Source: JBLHGN01 sp047616325
GTDB taxonomy: Bacteria; Pseudomonadota; Gammaproteobacteria; Pseudomonadales; Cellvibrionaceae
Length of the DNA stretch: 22,548 nucleotides
Reading direction: 5' to 3'
Assembly: GCA_047616325.1 (NCBI GenBank)
Contig: JBLHGN010000023.1
Span: 1 to 22,548, forward strand
The first letter of the stretch is position 1; the number at the start of each line of letters is the position of its first letter. Both the position numbers and the translations under genes were made by a program. The notes beneath the pieces are model-generated. The model worked only from the letters and a program-made list of their open reading frames with translations, was not told where the DNA came from and did not search any database. This document shows positions 7,515-16,475 of this stretch, in pieces.

Positions 7515-8780
7515 TCATTCTGCATAAACAGGAAATCTAACGCACACCTCCAAAACCTTGGCTTTTACTTCGGCAATTACTGGCTCGGCATTACCTTTTT
7601 CCAGCGCTTCCAATACATCGCACATCCAATGGGTAAGCTGCACAGTTTCTGCCTCTTTAAAGCCACGCGTAGTAATCGCTGGCGTACCTACACGTAAACC
7701 ACTGGTAATAAAAGGTGAGCGAGGGTCGTTGGGCACGGCATTTTTGTTAACCGTGATATTGGCTGCACCCAGCGCTGCATCGGCATCTTTACCGGTGTAT
7801 TCCTTACCGATCAAATCCACCAACATCAAATGGTTTTCGGTACCGCCCGATACAATTTTTATACCGCGCTCAAGAAAGGTAGCCGCCATCGCCTTAGCAT
7901 TTACAACAACTTGCTTTTGATAAACTTTGTAGTCCTCGCTCATCGCTTCTTTAAAGCTAATGGCCTTGGCCGCAATCACGTGCATCAAGGGGCCACCTTG
8001 ACCGCCAGGAAAAACCGCCGAGTTTAATTTCTTCTCAATTTCTGCGTTAGCTTTGGCGAGAATGATACCGCCGCGTGGACCGCGCAGAGTTTTATGGGTA
8101 GTGGAGGTGGTAACGTCGGCAATTTGTACCGGTGAAGGGTACTCACCAGCGGCCACCAAGCCGGCCACGTGGGCCATATCTACCATTAAGTAAGCGCCCA
8201 CTTCGTCGGCGATATCGCGAAACTTTTGCCAGTCGAGGATTTGACTGTAGGCAGAAAACCCGGCCACAATCATTTTGGGCGTGTGCTCGCGCGCAAGGTT
8301 GGCAATGTCTTCGTAGTCCACTTCACCGGTGTCTGGGTTAATGCCGTACTGCACCGAGTTATATATTTTGCCAGAGAAGTTTACTTTGGCACCGTGGGTC
8401 AAGTGGCCACCGTGGGCCAGGCTCATGCCTAAAACGGTATCACCGGGCGAGCATAGAGCCGCGTATACAGCGGTATTGGCCTGAGAGCCGGAATGTGGCT
8501 GCACATTGGCATAATCTGCACCAAACAGCGTTTTGGCACGCTCAATAGCAAGCGCTTCGGCGTGATCGACGTATTCACAGCCACCGTAGTAACGCTTGCC
8601 GGGATAACCCTCAGCGTATTTATTGGTAAGTTTAGTGCCCTGCGCCGCCATCACCATGGGGCTGGTGTAGTTTTCCGAGGCAATCAGCTCGATGTGCTCT
8701 TCCTGACGGCGGCCTTCGCTGACTATGGAGTTCCAAATTTCGGGGTCAAACGCGGCGATTGTTTGGTTTTTATCAAACAT
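7515..8780 (-). CDS. glyA: Serine hydroxymethyltransferase
   Basis: This cytosolic PLP enzyme interconverts serine plus tetrahydrofolate with glycine plus 5,10-methylene-tetrahydrofolate, the main source of one-carbon units. The 421-residue length is typical. Visible landmarks are ELIASENYTS (31-40), NKYAEGYPGKRYYGGCE (53-69), QPHSGSQAN (94-102), VDMAHVAGL (200-208) and TTHKTLRGPRGG (227-238), where K230 is the PLP-binding lysine. I placed the start at ATG 8778-8780 (MFDKNQTI). The frame stays open another 64 codons upstream, but that part is not GlyA-like, and GAGG sits about eight bases before this ATG. It is divergent from ettA and ends at a bidirectional terminator. No damage seen. Confidence 0.97.
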   Translation of the reverse strand: MFDKNQTIAAFDPEIWNSIVSEGRRQEEHIELIASENYTSPMVMAAQGTKLTNKYAEGYPGKRYYGGCEYVDHAEALAIERAKTLFGADYANVQPHSGSQANTAVYAALCSPGDTVLGMSLAHGGHLTHGAKVNFSGKIYNSVQYGINPDTGEVDYEDIANLAREHTPKMIVAGFSAYSQILDWQKFRDIADEVGAYLMVDMAHVAGLVAAGEYPSPVQIADVTTSTTHKTLRGPRGGIILAKANAEIEKKLNSAVFPGGQGGPLMHVIAAKAISFKEAMSEDYKVYQKQVVVNAKAMAATFLERGIKIVSGGTENHLMLVDLIGKEYTGKDADAALGAANITVNKNAVPNDPRSPFITSGLRVGTPAITTRGFKEAETVQLTHWMCDVLEALEKGNAEPVIAEVKAKVLEVCVRFPVYAE

Positions 8781-9110
8781 GAGATTCCTCGGCAAATATA
8801 TAAGTAAACTGTTAACGCAGCCGGTCCTTTTAATAAACGTATCGAATAGATAAACGTACCAGATGGACGCACCGGATAGCCATATCTTATAAATACATCG
8901 GCGTGCAGTGGCGCAGATAGTAAAAAATTGTGGCGGAATTGTACACCAATCTGCAGCCCTCCTGGTACGCAAATTTACTTCCTTGAAACGCCGGTTATAA
9001 TTGAATTCCGCCTCATCCTAAGGTAACGTGCGGGCATCGACGAGGGCCTGACTCGCTCATCCTCCGTTCCCTTTTCTTCCAAACAACCATGATACGAGGC
9101 TAAGCACTCT
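8781..9110. other. Divergent promoter region glyA/ettA
   Basis: A 330-base spacer between two divergently transcribed housekeeping genes. It holds a good rightward promoter (8974-9001) for ettA. A leftward promoter for glyA must also be here, but several AT-rich candidates exist and none is clearly best. No riboswitch or other structured leader was recognised. Confidence 0.6.
8974..9001 (+). promoter_or_regulatory. Likely sigma-70 promoter of ettA
   Basis: TTTACT (8974-8979) and a perfect TATAAT (8996-9001) are separated by 16 bases, pointing right. The predicted leader to the ettA ATG at 9111 is about 100 bases. Confidence 0.55.
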
Positions 9111-10775
9111 ATGGCTCAGTACGTCTTTACCATGAATCGCGTCGGCAAGGTGGTTCCACCCAAACGCGAAATTCTCAAAAATATTTCATTGTCATTTTTC
9201 CCTGGCGCAAAAATTGGTGTTTTGGGCTTAAACGGCTCCGGAAAATCGACGCTACTGCGAATCATGGCGGGCTTGGACCAAGACTACAACGGCGAAGCGC
9301 GCCCGATGCCCAATATAAAAGTGGGCTATCTTCCTCAGGAACCCCAACTAAATCCTGAAAAAGACGTGCGCGGCAATGTGGAAGAAGGCGTACAAGAGGC
9401 GGTCGACGCTTTGAAGGGCCTCGACCAAGTGTATTCCGATTACGCCGAACCCGATGCCGACTTCGATGCCCTAGCAAAGAAACAAGCAAACTTCGAAGAC
9501 ATTATTCAAGCCTGGGACGCGCACAACCTGGAGCATACCCTCGAAGTGGCCGCCGATGCTCTGCGCCTACCCGCATGGGATGCAGACGTAAGTAGATTGT
9601 CGGGAGGAGAAAAGCGCCGCGTAGCCCTTTGTCGCTTGCTGCTGTCTCGCCCCGACATGCTGCTTCTAGACGAACCCACCAACCACTTGGACGCCGAGTC
9701 AGTATTCTGGCTGGAACAATTCCTTAAGAATTTCACTGGCACCGTAGTGGCCATTACCCACGACCGCTACTTTCTAGACAACGCTGCCGGCTGGATACTG
9801 GAACTCGACCGCGGCCACGGCATTCCCTACGAAGGCAACTATTCCACCTGGCTAGAAACCAAAGAACAGCGCTTGGCTCAAGAACACAAATCTGAGGCTG
9901 CACAAAGCAAGGCCATCAAAGCGGAACTCGAGTGGGTACGCCAAAACCCCAAAGGCCGGCAGGCCAAGAGCAAGGCACGCTTGGCGCGTTTTGAAGAAAT
10001 GCAATCGCAGGACTTTCAAACCCGCAACGAAACCAACGAAATTTATATTCCCCCTGGCGAGCGCTTGGGTGACAAGGTTATCGAATTCAATAATGTTAAG
10101 AAGGGCTACGGCGATGAACTGCTCCTCGACGGCCTCACCTTCGCCCTGCCCAAGGGCGCCATCGTAGGCATAGTCGGCGGCAACGGCGCGGGTAAATCCA
10201 CGCTATTCCGTATGATTGTAGGTGACGAGAAGCCCGACTCCGGCGATATTGTTATCGGCGAAACCGTAAAAATTGCCTACGTAGAACAGAGCCGCGAAAA
10301 CCTGCAAGACGATCAAAGCGTGTGGGAGGCCGTTTCCGGAGGGCACGACATGCTAAAAATCGGCAGCTACGAAGTGGGCTCACGCGCTTACTTAGGTCGC
10401 TTTAACTTTAAAGGCACCGATCAGCAAAAACGTGTGGGAGAGTTGTCTGGTGGAGAACGCGGCCGCCTGCATTTGGCCAACACCCTTAAACAGGGCGCCA
10501 ACGTATTGCTGCTAGATGAACCCTCAAACGACCTCGATGTAGAAACCCTACGCGCCCTCGAAGACGCGGTGCTGGCCTTCCCCGGCTGCGCATTAATAAT
10601 TTCGCACGACCGCTGGTTTCTCGATCGCATCGCTACCCACATTCTCGCGTATGAAGGCAACAGTGAAGTGGTGTTTTTTGAAGGTAACTACACCGAATAC
10701 CACGAAGACTTTATTGCCCGCAAGGGTGCAGATGCGCAGCCGAAGCGGATGAAGTATAAGCCCTTGAAGCACTAA
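9111..10775 (+). CDS. ettA: Energy-dependent translational throttle protein EttA (ABC-F ATPase)
   Basis: This 554-residue soluble ABC-F protein has two ATPase cassettes and no membrane part. EttA binds the ribosomal E site and controls entry into the elongation cycle according to ATP/ADP level. Cassette 1 has Walker A GLNGSGKS (39-46), signature LSGGEKRR (163-170) and Walker B LLLDEPTNHLD (184-194) with catalytic E188. Cassette 2 has Walker A GGNGAGKS (356-363), signature LSGGERGR (445-452) and Walker B LLLDEPSNDLD (466-476) with E470. The inter-domain linker with WVRQNPKGRQAKSKARLARF (275-294) is typical. The N-terminal MAQYVFTMNRVGKVVPPKRE is EttA-specific and separates it from other ABC-F paralogues such as Uup. 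GAGG lies about 12 bases before the ATG. Intact, with a clear promoter upstream. Confidence 0.96.
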   Translation: MAQYVFTMNRVGKVVPPKREILKNISLSFFPGAKIGVLGLNGSGKSTLLRIMAGLDQDYNGEARPMPNIKVGYLPQEPQLNPEKDVRGNVEEGVQEAVDALKGLDQVYSDYAEPDADFDALAKKQANFEDIIQAWDAHNLEHTLEVAADALRLPAWDADVSRLSGGEKRRVALCRLLLSRPDMLLLDEPTNHLDAESVFWLEQFLKNFTGTVVAITHDRYFLDNAAGWILELDRGHGIPYEGNYSTWLETKEQRLAQEHKSEAAQSKAIKAELEWVRQNPKGRQAKSKARLARFEEMQSQDFQTRNETNEIYIPPGERLGDKVIEFNNVKKGYGDELLLDGLTFALPKGAIVGIVGGNGAGKSTLFRMIVGDEKPDSGDIVIGETVKIAYVEQSRENLQDDQSVWEAVSGGHDMLKIGSYEVGSRAYLGRFNFKGTDQQKRVGELSGGERGRLHLANTLKQGANVLLLDEPSNDLDVETLRALEDAVLAFPGCALIISHDRWFLDRIATHILAYEGNSEVVFFEGNYTEYHEDFIARKGADAQPKRMKYKPLKH

Positions 10776-11171
10776 GTTATGTTTTTAAAGTGTGAACTTT
10801 TGAATATACGCACGCCTCAGCTCAGGGCGAAAACTGAAGTTTCGAGACGCACCTTAAATACAAAAAAATGTGCGTCTCGAACTTATGGACTTTAACGATT
10901 TTGGCGCAATTACGATAGGCTAATTTATACCCAGTGAGCTGGAAACCTATTTTCGAATGGCGCCTTCACACCAAAGAACTTGAAAGGGACACACACTCCA
11001 AACTTGCCAACAGCGATCATTGGTACCGTTCATATGTTGTCGGTGGGTCTTGCCAAAGAGGACATGGTCATAACTAAGTTAACTGCGCAGTACCCTAAAG
11101 TTCCATATTGCGTAACACCTGCGTACATATGACGATGTGGTGACTGCATCTTCACTTAAGGTGAGTTCAAA
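10776..11171. other. Intergenic stretch after ettA, no gene recognised
   Basis: It contains a hairpin at 10843-10879 close after ettA. The rest, up to the first recognisable istA residues at about 11172, is probably decayed insertion-sequence DNA: the missing N-terminal third of istA would be expected here, but I could not recognise it in any frame. Confidence 0.5.
10843..10879 (+). terminator. Hairpin downstream of ettA, possible terminator
   Basis: CGAGACGCAC (10843-10852) and GTGCGTCTCG (10870-10879) pair perfectly over ten bases across a 17-base A-rich loop. Flanking AAGTTT and AACTT extend the stem with one bulge. There is no T run right after it, so it may be a poor intrinsic terminator or the trace of an insertion-sequence end. 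Confidence 0.4.
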
Positions 11172-12409
11172 CTGGGTGGCCCAAGTTACTTTCGTCAACG
11201 CATTGCCGAACTTCGCCCTCGTAAAATTCCCGAAGCGTATCTGCGTTTAAAAACATCACCAGGTGAGCAGGCTCAAGTGGACTGGGGCCATTTTGGCCAC
11301 ATGTAGATTGGCAAAGCAAAGCGCCCCGTTATCGCGCTTGTCATGGTGTTGAGCTGGAGCCGACAAATGTTTTTACAGTTTTACCTGAATCAGCGAATGG
11401 AAAGTTTTTTGCAGGGTCACGTTGCCGCGTTCGAGTTTTTTGGTGGGGTGCCGAAAGTATTATTGTTTGATAATTTAAAGTCGGCGGTATTGGAGCGCCA
11501 GGGTGACGCCATACGCTTCCCCCCCCACACTGCTGGACTTGTCTGCCCATTACCTTTTTGAGCCTCGGCCGGTGGCGGTTGCTCGGGGAAATGAAAAGGG
11601 TCGTGTAGAGCGCGCTATTCGTTATGTCCGTGACAATTTTTTTGCGGGAAGACAGTGGCAAACCATAGAGGAGTTGAACGCACAAGCAAACACCTGGTGC
11701 CTGGGACAAAGTGCCGATCGCTCTTGCCCCGAAAATTCTGACCTAACGGTGCGAGAAGCGCGTTGAAGTTTCTGTGGGGAAAACGCACTTTGTGCGCTTT
11801 GACTTGAATGACTACTCCATCCCCCATACCTATGTTCAGCGGGTGTTGACGGTGACCGTTACACTGACGCGTGTTCGCATCGTGGATGGCATGGAGATCA
11901 TTGCTGAGCATCCACGAAGTATGACAAAGGTGAGCAAATGGAACAGGAAGCGCACATCCACGCACTGTTAACCAGTAAACACCAGGCACGCTACCACCGA
12001 GGGCAAGATAGGCATCAGTCATGCCGCGCCGTCGAGCCGCGAACTGCTGGCCCGTTCCGCGCAACTAGGTAACAGCTTAACTTATGTGACGATGTTATTA
12101 GTCGATATGCTCGGTGATTACGGTGCCGCCGAATTAGAGTGTGCCATTACCGAAGCTCTGCACAAAGACGTCGCTCACCCGAATGCCGTGAGGCAAGTTT
12201 TAGAGCGTCGTCGCGCGCAGCGCAACGAGCCGCCTCCCATTGCCTTGCACGTGCGCCACATAAATGCCAAAGGCATCAGCGTAAAACCCGCTTCATTAGC
12301 TGCCTACGATCAACTAGGAACAATATCTGGCGATCATCAAACCGATGAAAAGCCCACGAACACAAACGATAAGCATGATGCGCTAACCGCGCAGGGAATA
12401 CACCCATGA
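11172..12409 (+). pseudogene. istA of an IS21-family element, degenerate
   Basis: Pieces of an IS21-family transposase (IstA) are spread over all three plus frames in the right order. GGPSYFRQRIAELRPRK and EQAQVDWGHFGH come first; the D in QVDW is the first catalytic residue. An in-frame TAG follows at about 11304. Then come VMVLSWSRQMFLQFYL, FFGGVPKVLLFDNLKSA with the second catalytic D, a break at an eight-C run (11519-11526), and ARGNEKGRVERAIRYVRDNF with the catalytic E. A gap around 11765 precedes VGKTHFVRFDLNDYS. After another frame change the C-terminus reads MLGDYGAAELECAI and AHPNAVRQVLERRRA, ending at TGA 12407-12409. The N-terminal helix-turn-helix part is not recognisable. It cannot make transposase. 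Residual frames show it is one gene, not several. Confidence 0.88.
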
Positions 12410-12465
12410 GTCCACTCACTGAAACCATTTCCACAAGCAGAGAACTAAACTCAAGCGGCTGAACT
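12406..12465 (+). pseudogene. Possible stump of istB
   Basis: In IS21 elements, istB (the ATPase helper) begins at or overlapping the end of istA. Here an ATG overlaps the istA stop (ATGA), and 18 codons follow (MSPLTETISTSREL) before TGA at 12463-12465. The next bases already belong to a recombinase gene. So only the first few codons of istB could remain; the peptide is too short for family recognition. Confidence 0.3.
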
Positions 12466-12467
12466 GA

Positions 12468-13440
12468 AGCTCTATATGGGGAATGCTAAACAATCCAGCC
12501 TATAAAGGTGAGGCGGCTTTTGGGAAAACAAAAACCTGGAAAAGGTTGTCTAGGATTCGCCCACAAAAACATTCTCAAGAGCAACCCAAAAAGAACTACT
12601 CGATTTACCCCGTTGAGGAAAAATTCTGGATAACCATTCCAGTACCTGCGATTATCAGCATTGAATTATTTGAAGTTGCACAAGAGCAGCTTGAAGAGAA
12701 CCACAGAATGACACGAACACGACGCCTAGGCGCCAGTTATTTATTACAAGGTCTTTTAGTGTGTGCGAGATGTCAGTATTCTTTTTATGGTAAACCCGTT
12801 ACGAATAAACGAGGCGAAAAGGTTGTTCATTATGCGTATTATCGTTGTATTGGTACCGATGCATATCGTTTTGGAGGGAATAGAGTTTGCTCGAATAAAC
12901 AAGTCCGAACAGATACGCTGGAGACTGCCGTTTGGGAAGAGGTTCTCCTGTTGCGAAGAAACCCAAACCATATTCGAGAAGCTTATCAGTATCAACTCGA
13001 TAAACTTGAAAAATGCTCTGACGATGACAAGCGTCTGGAACTAGAAAAGAAAAGCAAAAAAGTACAGCTCGGCCTAGATCGTTTAATTGATAGCTATACC
13101 GAGGGCTACCTAACGAAAGCAGAATTTGAACCTCGAATTAAAGCGTTGAAAAATCGGTTAAAAAGCAATGAAGACCAATGCGCCACGATTATTGACCATC
13201 AAACACTCAAAAAGGGCCTTCAGCTAATCGTTTCTAACTTCGAGCTGTTCTCACAGCAAGTCAACGCCTCTCTTGACAAGATAGGTTGGGAGGCACAACG
13301 TACAATCTTAGAGCACTCGTGAAACGAGTTGAAATCAACCTGAAAGAGGTAAACGTTGTGTTCAAGGTTAACCCACCGCCCATTCCTGTGAATGACAGGT
13401 CAGAAAACAGCTCATCAAAAAGTTTGCAACATTGTTGTGG
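12468..13440 (+). pseudogene. Large serine recombinase, C-terminal fragment, frameshifted
   Basis: The frame begins SSIWGMLNNPAYKGEAAFGKTK, which matches the 'recombinase' domain of large serine site-specific recombinases. It continues with ASYLLQGLLVCARCQYSFYGK, a zinc-ribbon start whose CARC cysteines pair with the later CSNKQ region, then a coiled-coil segment (KKVQLGLDRLIDSYTEGYLTK). The first frame stops at 13322. The family ending RALVKRVEINLKEVNVVFKV continues in another frame, so a frameshift lies near 13310. The N-terminal catalytic resolvase domain with the nucleophilic serine is missing: the sequence upstream is istA. Such enzymes integrate and excise elements; this piece cannot be catalytic. 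An internal ATG at 12483 could start a 279-residue fragment, but nothing suggests function. Confidence 0.87.
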
Positions 13441-13574
13441 GAGTAATCTCACCGATACTCGCCAACATCTATCTTCACAACGTAATCGACGAGTGGTTTG
13501 AAAAAGAAGTAAAGCCACGATGCGACGGCGATGTATTTATCTGTCGGTATGCAGATGATTTCGTCTATGGCTAA
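13440..13574 (+). pseudogene. Group II intron reverse transcriptase/maturase, internal fragment
   Basis: About 44 residues, GVISPILANIYLHNVIDEW followed by FEKEVKPR and FICRYADDFVYG, match the catalytic core of group II intron-encoded proteins (LtrA-type). They include the YADD motif with its two metal-binding aspartates. The usual PQG just before GVISP is lost at the junction with the recombinase fragment. On the right the match ends immediately after YADDFVYG, where a reading frame of the opposite strand begins. Only a scrap remains, and no intron RNA domains V/VI were recognised nearby. Confidence 0.85.
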
Positions 13575-13796
13575 GTTTTCTAGGCGACCGAAGCCAACAG
13601 AAAAATCCAGCGGTTGAATCACCGGATTATCACTTAACTCGCGCACAGATTCAACAAAGCGGCTCCAGGCTTCAGCCTGACTCAGTTGAAATTGAACATC
13701 AGCATTAATAACGTCGGCAAATGCGGATTGCACAATGTCCTCTAGTGAGTGCCACTGGGTCTGACCCAGAGACGAAAAAAGTCGATTCCAAGCCAT
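13575..13796 (-). pseudogene. Hypothetical protein, N-terminal part only, third gene of the DUF2589 cluster
   Basis: Reading leftward from ATG 13794-13796, with GGAA and AGGG upstream, there are about 74 residues: MAWNRLFSSLGQTQWHSLED, then LSQAEAWSRFVESVREL, NPVIQPLDFSVGFGRLENLA. At about 13574 the frame runs into the reverse-transcriptase fragment on the other strand, so the C-terminus is lost. No family was recognised. It follows the DUF2589 gene by about 97 bases in the same direction, which suggests it was the last gene of that operon before the break. Confidence 0.5.
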
Positions 13797-13892
13797 AGCC
13801 CTATTCCGCCACCCAGTTAGCTCTTGCCCTCGCCAATTTAATGATGAAGGACTTCAAAACATACCATTTAGAATGACACGAATAAATCTCCA

Positions 13893-14467
13893 TTAACTTG
13901 GCTTAGGCGGTTTTCCAGGTGAAGCTGGAGGCGTTTGAATGGCACTAGTCATTATAGGTAGCACCCGTGCAAGCCCCTCAGGTATTGGCGCCCCACTTGC
14001 ATTAATGGTTATATCTAATTGACCGCTGCGGTTGGTCTCAGATTCTTTAGTCGCCTTACTTGAAGCCGACCCTTTTAGACTGGCACTAACCCAGGGACTT
14101 AAGGCCTTACCAGAATTCACACTTATCTCGACAGATTTATTTGTGGTGCTACTGTCGCGATACGTTTGGTTTACTTCGAATGTGAAATGTATTGTCATTG
14201 AGTCTATTCGTAGATGCGGCACAGGGACCATTGCCAAGAGCGGCGCCTGGACGTGTATGGCATTAGCCGGGTCGTCTCCTGCTTTTTGCTCACACTAAAA
14301 TCAACAGTTAATGGTTTGCCGTCGACTATCATACTTTCTATAAAGGCTTTAGTTGTGTCGGCGGCAATACTCTGCGCTTTTATAGCGGCAACCAGCGGTG
14401 CTGAAATTAAATAATCGAGGGGTAGCGCTTAAAATTCAGCGCCAATAAGATTTGTTGCTTCTGGCAT
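13893..14467 (-). pseudogene. DUF2589 family protein, inactivated
   Basis: Starting at ATG 14465-14467, with GGAA upstream, the frame reads MPEATNLIGAEF, then a TAA at 14429-14431, then ALPLDYLISAPLVAAIKAQS in the same frame. This last is the typical DUF2589 opening, 'x-LPLDYxISAPLxAA'. It continues to DGKPLTVDFSVSKKQ. A one-base shift around 14275 is needed to reach LLAMVPVPHLRIDSMTIHFT, the family core, and the frame then runs intact to 13893. DUF2589 proteins have no established function. Two breaks in one gene argue for decay and not sequencing error, and the neighbours in the cluster are damaged too. Confidence 0.8.
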
Positions 14468-14576
14468 GACGTGTTTCCTTCTTTGGGTTTAGGTTTTATT
14501 AAAACAACGTTCATCTGTTTTTCTAAAAACACACGGCGAAAAAAGTGCGGGACGCGCACGTCTGAATGAAAATTAG

Positions 14577-15303
14577 TTAGGGCTGCCCACCTTGAGTAGG
14601 TGCATCTGACGGAGTGTCAGGCACTGATTCATTGGGCTCATTGCGTATTTCACTTATACCGGTGAACGTAGTCAACAATTTATTGAGCCCAGCAGGCATC
14701 GGAATAGATTTAACCTGTATGTTTATTTTAATAGATTATTGTGTTTGCTTGCGGCTAGCCGCATCTTGTGAACTAGGTGGAATAATTTCACCGCGAATAT
14801 CCAATGGTTCTGCAACTAAAAACCAGGGCCTTTTGGTCGCGCCAAATTTCCTTTTACCATCGTTTTTATCTACTCCTGCCGACTGCCTGATTTGTTCACG
14901 CGTAACCACTTCATGCGGCCATTTCAAGCTCGAAACTTGCGGAATCAACCGCCAGCGGTAAAATGCGAACCAAGGCCAAAGAGGGCACGCTCAAAATTTG
15001 CTTGTTGTTGTCCTCATCACGAAACGAAAATTCCATATGGTAGGGTTCATCGGAGGGTGGCTTTGATGCGCTGGCTTCACCACCCCCTTCGGTAGACTCG
15101 ACATCGCCCGAATTGCCGTCGTCATTCCGCCAGTCGTGGGGATAACCCAACTGCAACAACATATTAAGAAACGAGCGTGCGGAATGCAGCTGCGCTTTTA
15201 AAATAGAATCCAAAGGCGCCAGTAGTGCTTGCTCCAGTGTTAGAGAGCGGCGGGGTGGTTCATTTTTACTCACTGGCACAGAAGGATTTTTATTATCGAC
15301 CAT
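14577..15303 (-). pseudogene. Second DUF2589-like protein, inactivated
   Basis: The gene starts at ATG 15301-15303 behind GGGAAAGG. It begins MVDNKNPSVPVSK and RSLTLEQALLAPLDSILKAQ, and reaches the DUF2589-like centre LSVPSLALVRILPLAVDSAS. A frameshift near 14910 is needed to continue with VTREQIRQSAGVDKNDGKRK. An in-frame TAA follows RKQTQ (14736-14738), after which the same frame continues sensibly with SIKINIQVKSIPMPAGLNKL to the true stop at 14577-14579. The PMPAGLNKLL ending parallels the 'PxPEGLxRVL' ending of the neighbouring DUF2589 gene, so the two are likely distant paralogues. First gene of a leftward, fully decayed cluster. Confidence 0.7.
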
Positions 15304-15572
15304 AGCCTTTCCCTTCGGTTATATTCTTGGCGCTTAGTATCTCGCGTGTCGTCAAAGACAAGCCAGAGCACGGGCTCTATTCTGCTGTCACCTGAAGTAC
15401 TTTAAGCTGCGATATACCTAGCTTAATTGCGCTTATTGGTACTTAAATGGAAATAAGATTAAAACTATAAACCTCAATAAAAATACACCCCCCTAAAAGT
15501 AACTCAATCGCGCCCAAGAATGAGAGTATGGGCGCCATTCGATACAACTATCGCAAGAAAAGTTAAACTAAT

Positions 15573-15618
15573 TAGTGCCCATCCAGAAATGGCTCGTTGC
15601 GAGGGGAAATTGAAATGA
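15573..15618 (+). repeat. Half copy of the dispersed palindromic repeat
   Basis: This stretch, starting TAGTGCCCATCCAGAAATGG and including TTGCGAGGGGAAATTGAAAT, matches the reverse complement of the right arm of the 3697-3866 element over about 46 bases with only a few differences. It then diverges, and no second arm was found nearby. It is therefore a partial copy, which supports a dispersed family. Confidence 0.65.
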
Positions 15619-15976
15619 AATAAAGTGACTGGAATCAGATTTAATGAGTTTTTTTCACTGGTTTAGCTTATAGATAAATTACCCGTGAATCATATTGACT
15701 AAGGAGTAAAGGTAGATGGCTACACCCCATCTAGAAACGCTCTAGGCCATGCAATCACCAGATATCCTGGCCGATTTCACCCCGAACCGCGACAGCCTTA
15801 GGTAGACGTCACAACGGCTGGTTGCCGCAGTGCTGCACAGACACGATTATAGTATTTAGTTAATAGAGACTATAAAAATAGAACAACGTATCGTCTCTAC
15901 GTTGGATTAATTTTTAACCATATAACATCGTCTATAGGCTGTTTTTAATACGCCACGACAACTTTGTTTAACCTCC

Positions 15977-16005
15977 ACTTTAAAACTTTAAAACTTTAAA
16001 ACTTT
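15977..16005 (+). repeat. Short tandem repeat (ACTTTAAA)3.6
   Basis: Three full perfect copies of ACTTTAAA are followed by ACTTT. It lies in a gene-free, AT-rich stretch, about 100 bases past the end of the small gene at 16110-16454. Confidence 0.85.
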
Positions 16006-16109
16006 CAAATCTCATCAATTACCCTACAGTAAAATAATGTGGTTATAAGTCCTTATAAAAGCATTGCTCGCGCAGCTGCCCTATCCAAAATTGCTATCAT
16101 GGCCATACG

Positions 16110-16454
16110 CTAAGCAACCACCTGCCCTCTATAGATGCGTTTGGGTTTTTTGGCGCCTTGCTCCAACACTCTATCCATCGGCTTCTCAAGCGAGACAGCG
16201 CCGCGATACATTGTTGTATAGTATCGATCGTTTAGTGTTTCATTGTTTTTCAATACATCGGACCAGTCTTCACCAGCAAGAACCAGCAGCTCTTTAACCA
16301 GCGCCTTAGTCACCGTTTTTGCACCGTTAAAGTAATGATCAATCAATGCTTTAAATAAATCAGGATTGGCCAATTTTACACCTGGCTTTAGCTCACTTGG
16401 CACAAGACGCCTAATTTCGTAGACCAATTCAATCATCGGTTTCGTATATTGCAT
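16110..16454 (-). CDS. Small conserved hypothetical protein
   Basis: This 114-residue protein starts MQYTKPMIELVYEIRRLVPS and continues with KPGVKLANPDLFKALIDHYF and VTKALVKELLVLAGEDW, ending KRIYRGQVVA. I chose ATG 16452-16454 over the ATG seven codons upstream because GGGGA sits about eight bases before it. The alternating charged and hydrophobic helices and the conserved-looking opening resemble small uncharacterised proteins of gamma-proteobacteria, but I cannot name a family. No signal peptide or membrane segment. Unlike everything else between ettA and hipBA, its frame is unbroken, so it may still be under selection. No obvious operon partner. Confidence 0.65.
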   Translation of the reverse strand: MQYTKPMIELVYEIRRLVPSELKPGVKLANPDLFKALIDHYFNGAKTVTKALVKELLVLAGEDWSDVLKNNETLNDRYYTTMYRGAVSLEKPMDRVLEQGAKKPKRIYRGQVVA

Positions 16455-16475
16455 GCAATATTCCCCAGGCGCCAC

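Larger units (their letters stand above)
15304..16109. other. About 800 bp without a gene
   Basis: This AT-rich spacer holds a half copy of the dispersed palindromic repeat (15573-15618) and a short 8-bp tandem repeat (15977-16005). Stops occur often in all frames and no decayed gene was recognised. Confidence 0.55.

Noticed and set aside
8781..8972. N-terminal extension of GlyA by 64 codons
   Set aside because: The extra residues do not look like any GlyA, and a good GAGG ribosome site fits the ATG at 8780.
11341..12064. Leftward frames of 122 and 149 codons opposite istA
   Set aside because: They are antisense to clear IstA residues on the plus strand and show no motif of their own.
10953..15542. 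Perfect 12-base inverted pair TCGAATGGCGCC (10953-10964) and GGCGCCATTCGA (15531-15542) flanking much of the decayed region, possibly ends of a large element
   Set aside because: The match does not extend beyond 12 bases on either side, and about a dozen such pairs are expected by chance in a window this size.
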